Shown here: piece after piece, positions 6,689 through 12,625 of the stretch
How the letters are laid out: every line of letters starts with the position of its first letter
Numbering within the stretch: the first letter of the stretch is position 1
Assembly: GCA_025060675.1 (NCBI GenBank)
Contig: JANXBI010000062.1
Coordinates: 1 to 17,888 of the forward strand
Direction: 5' to 3'
Source of the DNA: Candidatus Caldatribacterium sp.
GTDB lineage: Bacteria; Atribacterota; Atribacteria; Atribacterales; Caldatribacteriaceae
DNA length: 17,888 nucleotides
The notes under the pieces: model-generated
What the model saw: only the letters and a program-made list of their open reading frames with translations
The model's database searches: none
Told to the model about the DNA's origin: nothing
Translations under genes and position numbers: made by a program

Positions 6689-8197
6689 TTGGAGAAGAAT
6701 GAGTACTTTATGGTTCTTGATTGTGGAGCGACGAGCATTCGAGCGGTGGCTTTGCATCCTCAAGGTCGTATCCTCTCCTTGGTCTCTTTTCCAAACGCCC
6801 CAAAACGTGAAGCAGAGTTTGGGCATTATCTTATTTGGGATCTTGAGGAGATATGGGAAAAAGTTTGTCAGGCTACAAGGAAAATCGTGGCTGAAGTCGG
6901 TCGGGGAGTTCGGGCAGTTTCAGTAACGACCTTTGGGGCTGACGGTGCCCCGGTGAGGGAGGACGGTAGTCTCACCTATCCGGTCATCTCTTGGCAGTGT
7001 TCTCGAACTGAGAACTGGACGAAACGAATTATTGAATCCGTTAGTGCCCGGGAGATCTTTCGCATTACTGGTTACCAAGTTATCCCTTTCAATACGCTCC
7101 TTAAGCTTTTGTGGCTTCGGGAGAATGCTCCTCAGGCGCTGGACGAGGCAAAGTGTTTTCTCATGATGCCGGGACTTTTGAATTTTCGACTCACTGGAGA
7201 AATGACCATGGATTACACCATTGCTTCTACCACTATGATGTTTGATATCCAGGAGCGTAGGTGGTCTGATCGTCTCCTGTCCCTTGCTGGTCTTCGTGGT
7301 GACTTCTTTCCTCGAATGGTGGAGAGCGGAGAGGTTATCGGGACGGTTACAGCAAGGGCAAGCGAAGCGACAGGTATTCCGGTACGCACTCCAGTAACCT
7401 CTGCTGGGCACGATACCCAGTTTGCTATTATTGGATCTCTTGCAAGAGAGAATGAACTCGTCCTTAGCTCTGGCACTTGGGAGATTGCTGCTCTCCGAAT
7501 ACCTTTCTTCCGAGATTCAGAGGTAGCCTTTGCCACAGGCATGCTTGTAGAGCTTGATGCTGAGAAGGGATTTTGGAACCCGCAAATGCTCATGATTGCA
7601 GGTGGCGTTGTGGAGTGGGTGCGTCGCAATTTCTTCGCCGATTGTAAGGATGCACAGGATGTTTACGAGCGTATCATCGAGGCTGCGTCTTCAGTAAGCC
7701 CGGGTGCAGAGGGCATTTTCTTCATTCCCTCTTTTATGCCCTCGGGACCTCTCAAACCCTATGGGACAAGAGGGACAATCCTTGGACTGGGACTTACTAC
7801 TCAGCGCGCCCAGATTGCGAGGGCTGTTTTCGAAGGGCTTTCTTTCCAGCTCAGACAGGCCGTGGATGCACTCTTTGAAGCTTTTGGTTTTCGTCCAGAA
7901 CGAATTGTAGTTGTGGGAGGTGGTTCGAAAAACGCTCTCTGGAACCAGATTCGAGCGGATGTAGTCAATCTTCCAGTTGTAGTCACATCTTGTGAGGAGG
8001 CTACAGTTCTTGGAGCAGCACTTTTTGCCATGGTGGGCATAGGGTATGTGAAAAACCTCCAAGAAGCTAAAGAGAATATCATTCGCACGACTCGTGTTTT
8101 TGAGCCCTCTCCCCAACGCGCCGTTTATGATGAGCTCTTTGCTCGGTATGTGAGTATTCCACGCCTCCTTGAAGCACACTACAGGGAATACTCCTGA
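6689..8197 (+). CDS. FGGY-family sugar kinase, L-fuculokinase-like
   Basis: A 502-residue FGGY carbohydrate kinase, with family-normal length and two actin-like domains. Motifs: phosphate-1 loop LDCGATSIRAV (10-20), SVTTFGADGAPV (78-89), YPVISWQCSRT (97-107), ISAGHDTQFA-type segment with catalytic Asp242 (SAGHDTQF, 238-245), LSSGTWEI (259-266) and phosphate-2 loop VVGGGSKNALWNQI (408-421). These stretches closely resemble E. coli FucK as I recall it (VTTFGVDGA, ISAGHDTQFA, LSSGTWEI, GGGSRNTLWNQI). FucK makes L-fuculose-1-phosphate, but no isomerase or aldolase of that pathway is in view, so another ketose or deoxy-ketose is possible. The TTG start is chosen because AAGGAGGGA ends 5-6 bp upstream, overlapping the previous stop. 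It is the last gene of the + strand operon. Confidence 0.85.
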   Translation: MEKNEYFMVLDCGATSIRAVALHPQGRILSLVSFPNAPKREAEFGHYLIWDLEEIWEKVCQATRKIVAEVGRGVRAVSVTTFGADGAPVREDGSLTYPVISWQCSRTENWTKRIIESVSAREIFRITGYQVIPFNTLLKLLWLRENAPQALDEAKCFLMMPGLLNFRLTGEMTMDYTIASTTMMFDIQERRWSDRLLSLAGLRGDFFPRMVESGEVIGTVTARASEATGIPVRTPVTSAGHDTQFAIIGSLARENELVLSSGTWEIAALRIPFFRDSEVAFATGMLVELDAEKGFWNPQMLMIAGGVVEWVRRNFFADCKDAQDVYERIIEAASSVSPGAEGIFFIPSFMPSGPLKPYGTRGTILGLGLTTQRAQIARAVFEGLSFQLRQAVDALFEAFGFRPERIVVVGGGSKNALWNQIRADVVNLPVVVTSCEEATVLGAALFAMVGIGYVKNLQEAKENIIRTTRVFEPSPQRAVYDELFARYVSIPRLLEAHYREYS

Positions 8198-8351
8198 GGT
8201 GCTATTGTTCAATGTCCTTAGCGATTTCTATGGGTGATCATGGATTTGGTCCAGAGCAAGCCGTGAGAAAACCGCAAAAAGCTCAATCTCTAAGTCGAAA
8301 AAACCGCAGAGCCTAAGGAGTACCGGTCTAACATGGTTGGGCATAATGGTT
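8198..8351. other. Convergent intergenic region without a clear terminator
   Basis: 154 bp between the 3' end of the sugar kinase (+) and the 3' end of the acetate-kinase-family gene (-). I see no ORF with an SD and no strong GC hairpin with a T-run on either strand. A short direct repeat, AAAACCGCA, occurs near 8268-8276 and again near 8300-8308. A weak dyad ATTG-TT-CAAT lies near 8205-8214. Transcription of both operons must stop here or by a factor-dependent route. Confidence 0.5.
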
Positions 8352-9563
8352 TCAATCGCGTTTGGTTTCCTGCGTTTTTCCTGCTTTTCGAAGGAAGTTC
8401 GCTACCTCTCTGGCTATCATAAGTTCTTCCCAAGTTGGGATTACCCAAACCTCGCACGGCCCGCAGCTAATTTTGCCCTCTTTCCCCTTCACCATAGCCT
8501 TATTGCTTTCTGGATCAATGACGATACCTAAGAAATGTAAGCCATCGCAAATTTTCTCTCTGATAAAGGCATCATTTTCCCCGATACCGCCAGTGAACAC
8601 AAGGGCTTCGAGGCCTCCCATAAGGGCAGCAAATCCTCCGATGTACTTTTTCACCTGGTAAACAAAGACTTCAATGGTGAGTTGTGCCCTTTGGTTTCCT
8701 TCTTGTGCTGCCTTTTCAATTTCCCACATCTCTCCGCTGATTCCGGATATACCGAAAAGCCCTGATTCTTTTGCCAAGAGATTACTGAGCTCTTTCGGAG
8801 AAAGTCCCGCCTTTTCTTGGAGGTAGAGGAGCACCTGAGGATCAAAATCCCCAGGACGTGTAGACATGATGACACCACTTTGGGGGGTAAAACTACTTGA
8901 GATGTCAAAGGACTTGCCATCTTTTATGGCACAGACGCTACAGCCGCTTCCAAGATGACAGGCAACAATCTTTGAGGGGAAAGGGGTAAGATGCTTCAAT
9001 CGCTCAGCTATATACCGATACGAGTTTCCATGAAAACCGAGCTTTTCCAGGCCGTACTCTACGCTCAGCGACCAGGGGAGGCCGAAAGTCCGGTGAGCAG
9101 AGGGGATAGAGGTGTGAAACGTTGTCTCGAAAACCCCCACGAGGGGAATATGAGGAACAGTCCGGCGGAAAATGTCAATGGCGCGAATCGCAGGAGGATT
9201 GTGTACTGGAGTCACTAAAGAGAAATCTTGAAGCACTTCCAAAACTGCTTCGTCTATAAGGCATGTTTCTTGGATTTTTTTACCTCCATTAATGAGCTTG
9301 ATACCTATAGCATCGAGCTCGGAGAGGCTTTTTAGGCAACCACTTTCGATCAAAGCCTCAAGCATAGCGTGGAGGCCCTTTTCGTGATCAAGGTTCGGAA
9401 TTCTTTTTTCGAGGATACTATATTGCGATTTTTGCTCGAGGAGAGAATCTTGGCGGTAGAGACGTTTCACGTTCCCCCTAAGGAGTGATACCTCGCTCTC
9501 ATGCACTACAAAGAGTTCGTATTTGATCGATGAGCCCCCACTGTTTACGGTGAGTATGCGCAT
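8352..9563 (-). CDS. Acetate kinase family protein with variant active site
   Basis: A 403-residue member of the acetate/propionate kinase family (ASKHA fold), which normally interconverts acyl phosphate + ADP and acid + ATP. Family landmarks are clear: VNSGGSSIKYEL (6-17), LVTPVHNPPAIRAI, GFHGNSYRYI (His178), STRPGDFDP (Arg236), FTGGIGEND (323-331) and PTWEELMIARE near the end. Several normally fixed positions differ from M. thermophila AckA: GHRVVHGG reads GIKLINGG (Lys89 for Arg91), FDTAFH reads FETTFH (Glu146 for Asp148), HLGNGAS reads HLGSGCS (Ser206 for Asn211), and PTNEE reads PTWEE. It may use another acid or be slow; butyrate kinase is a less good fit by motif. The ATG has GAGGAGGT about 9 bp upstream and lies inside the end of the ttuA-like gene (19 bp overlap). 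Confidence 0.83.
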   Translation of the reverse strand: MRILTVNSGGSSIKYELFVVHESEVSLLRGNVKRLYRQDSLLEQKSQYSILEKRIPNLDHEKGLHAMLEALIESGCLKSLSELDAIGIKLINGGKKIQETCLIDEAVLEVLQDFSLVTPVHNPPAIRAIDIFRRTVPHIPLVGVFETTFHTSIPSAHRTFGLPWSLSVEYGLEKLGFHGNSYRYIAERLKHLTPFPSKIVACHLGSGCSVCAIKDGKSFDISSSFTPQSGVIMSTRPGDFDPQVLLYLQEKAGLSPKELSNLLAKESGLFGISGISGEMWEIEKAAQEGNQRAQLTIEVFVYQVKKYIGGFAALMGGLEALVFTGGIGENDAFIREKICDGLHFLGIVIDPESNKAMVKGKEGKISCGPCEVWVIPTWEELMIAREVANFLRKAGKTQETKRD

Positions 9564-10480
9564 GGTCTCTTACCTCCTCGATTTTTAAGTTTCTCGAGGG
9601 TTCGGCAAAAAGAGCACACATTTTGGGTTGTAGGCATCCCGCACCGCTCACATTCTCGAAGAGCTGGTAGAGCATGTTCCCTGATGAAGTACTGCTTGCC
9701 CTTTTCAAGGAATCCTAAAAAGAACATGTGTTTTGTTCCAGGAGACTTTGCTTCAAGGAGGTTCAAAGCCTCTTTGTAATCGAGGCTTTTTGCCTTTCTT
9801 GAGAGGGGACACCGCTCAGGGACAAAAGGAATATTATGCAATGTAACATAATGGAGGGTTTCCTCTTCCGTGAGAGTGTAGAATGGTTTGACCTTTCGGG
9901 TCATTTTTGGGTGAGGACTTGGGAGATAAGGGTCTTGGTGTGCAAGGTAGTCAACATGCCAGTGGAGGATGTTACCAAGAAGAACCGCTGCCTCGTCATC
10001 GAGGTTGTGTCCCGTGGCGTACACCGTAAAGCCCCGTTCTGCGGCGAATTTGTTTAGGATGTAACGCTTGACGCTTCCACACAAGGAGCACGGAGCTCTT
10101 TCCTTGAGTCTTTTTGTGGCTTCGGGAATGGAACAGCCTATAAAGTCAGCAATGTTGAGTATTTCTAGAGGGAGATTATGTGAACCAGCAAAATCCTCGA
10201 CAGTGCTTCGTGATCGCTCAGAGTATTCTCCAATCCCAAGGAACACATGAACCCCAGTAACCTTGTATCCTGCTTTGTGAAGGTAATGCCATAAAGCCAT
10301 ACTGTCCTTTCCACCCGAAACCCCGATAAGGACGTGATCGCTTTTTGTGAACATCTGCTTCCGTCGGATAGCTCCCTCCACCTGCCGTGTGAAAAAGACG
10401 TCAAAGCACTCCTTGCAGAAGGAAGCGTTATGACGCTTCAATTTTACGACAGCTTCTTGGCCGCATCGAGTACACTTCAT
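9545..10480 (-). CDS. ttuA: TtuA/TtcA/Ncs6-family tRNA 2-thiolation enzyme
   Basis: A 311-residue PP-loop ATPase of the tRNA thiolation family. The N-terminal zinc finger has Cys3, Cys6, Cys22 and Cys25; the PP-loop is SGGKDS (55-60); the [4Fe-4S] ligands are Cys131 and Cys134 (CSLCG) and Cys224 (ERCPLS); GHNLDDEA (157-164) is the adenylation motif; and the C-terminal zinc finger has Cys277, Cys280, Cys289 and Cys292. Two flanking zinc fingers and these three cluster cysteines match TtuA of Thermus/Thermotoga, which makes 2-thioribothymidine at tRNA position 54 and stabilises tRNA at high temperature. TtcA (C32) lacks the terminal zinc fingers and archaeal Ncs6 (U34) is the main alternative. 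The TtuB sulfur carrier and TtuC activator are not in the window. It is first in a two-gene minus-strand operon with the acetate-kinase-family gene. Confidence 0.87.
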   Translation of the reverse strand: MKCTRCGQEAVVKLKRHNASFCKECFDVFFTRQVEGAIRRKQMFTKSDHVLIGVSGGKDSMALWHYLHKAGYKVTGVHVFLGIGEYSERSRSTVEDFAGSHNLPLEILNIADFIGCSIPEATKRLKERAPCSLCGSVKRYILNKFAAERGFTVYATGHNLDDEAAVLLGNILHWHVDYLAHQDPYLPSPHPKMTRKVKPFYTLTEEETLHYVTLHNIPFVPERCPLSRKAKSLDYKEALNLLEAKSPGTKHMFFLGFLEKGKQYFIREHALPALRECERCGMPTTQNVCSFCRTLEKLKNRGGKRPCAYSP

Positions 10481-10588
10481 GTGAGCCTCACGCTCCAGTC
10501 CTTTTTCTTTTCAGAGTGTGTACCCTGTGTGAGGTAAAATCAGGGTTATTGTATTTTTGCGTATCCTTAGTATAATAGATAAACGGGT
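10481..10588. promoter_or_regulatory. Divergent intergenic region between ttuA-like gene and tRNA-Met
   Basis: 108 bp that must carry promoters for the minus-strand ttuA operon and the plus-strand tRNA-Met/tilS operon. A near-perfect dyad GTGAG-C-CTCAC lies at 10481-10491, directly before the ttuA ATG, and GTGAG recurs near 10529-10533. A second inverted repeat, ACCCTG (10522-10527) with CAGGGT (10541-10546), has a 13-nt loop. On the minus strand TACAAT near 10548-10553 is a possible -10 without a convincing -35. The dyads could be operators or leader structures; no regulator is identified. Confidence 0.4.
10549..10576 (+). promoter_or_regulatory. Probable promoter of tRNA-Met and the tilS operon
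   Basis: A perfect -10 hexamer TATAAT lies at 10571-10576, 12 bp before the first base of the tRNA. With 16-bp spacing the -35 would be TTGTAT at 10549-10554, which matches only the TTG half. The short distance to the tRNA is typical of a tRNA promoter. No terminator follows the tRNA, so tilS is probably read from the same start. Confidence 0.6.
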
Positions 10589-10664
10589 GGCGGTGTAGCT
10601 CAGTTGGTTAGAGCATCCGGCTCATACCCGGAGCGCCGGGGTTCGAATCCCTGCACCGCCACCA
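10589..10664 (+). tRNA. tRNA-Met (CAU), elongator
   Basis: A 76-nt cloverleaf with encoded CCA. The acceptor stem GGCGGTG pairs with CACCGCC; D arm GCTC/GAGC; anticodon stem TCCGG/CCGGA with loop CTCATAC, anticodon CAT at 10622-10624; T stem CGGGG/CCCTG with loop TTCGAAT. The normal G1-C72 pair excludes initiator tRNA. Elongator Met is preferred over lysidine-modified tRNA-Ile2 because the acceptor stem has G4-C69 and G5-C68 (Ile2 has C4-G69, C5-G68) and the loop ends AC, not AA. The body closely resembles B. subtilis elongator tRNA-Met as I recall it. tilS follows after 19 bp. Confidence 0.93.
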
Positions 10665-10683
10665 GGCTACGAAGGGTCGGGCA

Positions 10684-12048
10684 GTGCATACGTTTGAGCG
10701 CAAGGTGCTTAGGTTCATTAAAGAGCACTCCCTCTTTACTCCCCGGAGTGTTGTTCTCGTCGCCTTCTCTGGAGGGCCAGATTCAACCGCTCTTGCCGCA
10801 GTGTTGTACCGCCTTAAGCCTCTCCTTGAAATTGAGCTTGTGCTTTTCCACCTGAATCACGGACTACGGGGAGAAGAATCGGATCGTGATGAGGTCTTCT
10901 GTACCCAATGGGCGCGAGAATATGGTCTTCCCATTGTTGTTGAGCGAAGAGACGTTGCTTCTCTTTGGGTATCTTCAGGACTTTCTCTTGAAGAAGTGGC
11001 CCGTATGGTACGGTACGAGCTCTTCCAAGAATATGCCGCGCGTTGCAATGCCTCCTCTGTGGCTTTGGGACATACGTTGGATGATCAGGCTGAAACGGTT
11101 CTCATGAACATTATCCGGGGAACAGGCCTTTCTGGTCTCTGCGGTATGAGAGTGAAGGATGGTCTCTATGTTCGGCCGCTCCTTGGAGTCTGGCGCTCTG
11201 AGGTTCAAGGATTTCTCAAAGACGAAAAGATCCCCTTTGTTGAGGACAGCTCGAATCTTAATCCTGTCTTTTTGCGGAATCGGATTCGCCATGAGGTTCT
11301 CCCTCTTCTTCAGAGTATTAACCCTCGTGTTTCGGAAGCCCTTGTTCGGCTCTCTTTTAATGCTCAGGATTCCATAGCGTCTGAGGAAAGCGTTGAACTT
11401 CCCTTTACAAAATGGAGTGGGGCTACAGGTATTCCCTTGGACAGTCTTTTCCTTCTCCCTCCTGAGAAGCGTTCCTTAGCGGTCCGGAGGTTTCTTAAGG
11501 AAGCTCGCGGAACGCTCTGGGACGTTACAAGAAGGCAGATTATGGATGTGTTGCGTCTTGCAGAACATCGAAGGGGCGAAGTTACGCTTCCGGGAAAGGT
11601 TCGAGTTTTCGTCTATGGAGGATATCTCTGGGCCTCGCCATCTCCCCTGCCTCTTGTCGAAATGCCTTCTTGGAGCTTCTCTCTTGATGTTCCTGGCGTT
11701 TGTGTCCTTTCCGACCTTGGTCTTGCTCTTGAGGTGTCTTTTGAACCTTCTTTTCACGATCGCAGTTTTTGTTGGCAAGAGAGGCTTGATTTTGAAAAGT
11801 GTGCTCCTCCTTTTGTCTTGCGGAATTTTCGCGAAGGGGATCGGATTGTGTGGGGAGGCAAGAATCGGAAACTCAAGGAACTTTTCGAAGAGTGGGGGAT
11901 TCCTCGGGAATGGAGAAGGGCGCTTCCTATTCTATGTGATGAAAAAGGGATTCTCTGGATTCCTGGATTGGCCCTTGACGAACGGGTGCGAGTTCAGGAA
12001 AATAGCAGACGTATCCTCTACGTGGTTGTGCGGCAATGTAAGGGGTGA
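10684..12048 (+). CDS. tilS: tRNA(Ile)-lysidine synthetase
   Basis: TilS uses ATP and lysine to turn C34 of tRNA-Ile2 (CAU) into lysidine, so that the tRNA reads AUA and is charged with Ile. The 454-residue protein has the PP-loop SGGPDS (29-34), the FHLNHGLRGEESDRDE segment (55-70), GHTLDDQAETVLMNIIRGTG (129-148), RPLL and NRIRHEVLP (199-207). It also has the C-terminal TilS domain, with NFREGDRI, KLKELFEEWGIPREWRRALPIL and a final strand region. Length is normal for the full bacterial form. The GTG start follows a modest SD (GAAGGGT); no better in-frame start is near. It begins 19 bp after a CAU tRNA and runs into hpt with a 4-bp gap, as in the conserved tilS-hpt-ftsH block. Confidence 0.95.
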   Translation: MHTFERKVLRFIKEHSLFTPRSVVLVAFSGGPDSTALAAVLYRLKPLLEIELVLFHLNHGLRGEESDRDEVFCTQWAREYGLPIVVERRDVASLWVSSGLSLEEVARMVRYELFQEYAARCNASSVALGHTLDDQAETVLMNIIRGTGLSGLCGMRVKDGLYVRPLLGVWRSEVQGFLKDEKIPFVEDSSNLNPVFLRNRIRHEVLPLLQSINPRVSEALVRLSFNAQDSIASEESVELPFTKWSGATGIPLDSLFLLPPEKRSLAVRRFLKEARGTLWDVTRRQIMDVLRLAEHRRGEVTLPGKVRVFVYGGYLWASPSPLPLVEMPSWSFSLDVPGVCVLSDLGLALEVSFEPSFHDRSFCWQERLDFEKCAPPFVLRNFREGDRIVWGGKNRKLKELFEEWGIPREWRRALPILCDEKGILWIPGLALDERVRVQENSRRILYVVVRQCKG

Positions 12049-12052
12049 AAAG

Positions 12053-12625
12053 GTGGAGGATTTCATTGAAAGGATACTCATCACCGAAGAAGAGATTCAA
12101 AAAAGGGTTCGAGAGCTTGGAATGGCTATAACCGAAGATTATCAGGGTACAGAACTCCGAGTGGTCGGGGTGCTCCGCGGTGCTTTTATTTTTATGGCCG
12201 ACCTTGTCAGGAATATTCATCTTCCCCTGAGCGTTGATTTTATGTCGATATCAAGTTATGGGGATGAATGTGAGACGAGTGGAATTGTGCGAATTCTTAA
12301 GGATCTCGACAAACCCATAACTGGTCGCCATGTCCTTATCGTTGAAGATATCGTGGATACCGGTTTAACTCTGCGGCATCTTAAAGAGGTTCTCTCAACG
12401 AGAGGACCAGCAAGTCTTCGGATCTGTGCACTTTTGAGCAAACCGGAAAGGAGAGTAGTGCGAGATTTGCGCATCGACTATCTGGGGTTTGAGATTCCTA
12501 ATTGCTTTGTAGTTGGGTATGGTTTAGACTATGCAGAGCGGTACCGGAATTACCCATTCATTTTTGTTCTCAAGCCCGAGTACTATCGTATCATCGAGAG
12601 GGAAGGAAAGGGTCAGCGCGGATGA
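12053..12625 (+). CDS. hpt: Hypoxanthine (guanine) phosphoribosyltransferase
   Basis: Hpt joins hypoxanthine or guanine with PRPP to make IMP or GMP. From GTG 12053 the product has 190 residues, close to the usual 180. The PRPP-binding signature is VLIVEDIVDTGLTL (94-107), preceded by VLRGAFIFMADLVR (40-53) and the flexible-loop region SYGDECETSG (68-77). The late motif VVGYGLDYAERYRNYPFI is typical of the family. The frame stays open far upstream inside tilS, but homology begins only here and AAGGGGTG lies just before this GTG. Its stop overlaps the ftsH start (ATGA). Together with the upstream phosphorylase it provides purine salvage. Confidence 0.94.
   Translation: MEDFIERILITEEEIQKRVRELGMAITEDYQGTELRVVGVLRGAFIFMADLVRNIHLPLSVDFMSISSYGDECETSGIVRILKDLDKPITGRHVLIVEDIVDTGLTLRHLKEVLSTRGPASLRICALLSKPERRVVRDLRIDYLGFEIPNCFVVGYGLDYAERYRNYPFIFVLKPEYYRIIEREGKGQRG

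Noticed and set aside
9833..9852. dif-like inverted repeat ATTATG-N8-CATAAT
   Set aside because: The half-sites are in the opposite order to dif (CATAAT inside, ATTATG outside), it lies inside the ttuA-like coding region, and the arms are too short.
10589..10664. Reading the CAU tRNA as lysidine-modified tRNA-Ile2, the TilS substrate
   Set aside because: The acceptor pairs 4-69 and 5-68 are G-C, not C-G, and the anticodon loop ends in AC; the body resembles elongator tRNA-Met.
11546..12052. Upstream extension of the hpt frame through the end of tilS
   Set aside because: The extension has no homology, would give a 359-residue Hpt, and a GTG with an SD at 12053 gives the normal length.
12502..12621. 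Upstream extension of the ftsH frame inside hpt
   Set aside because: FtsH homology starts at ATG 12622, which overlaps the hpt stop as ATGA; the extension is hpt coding sequence in another frame.
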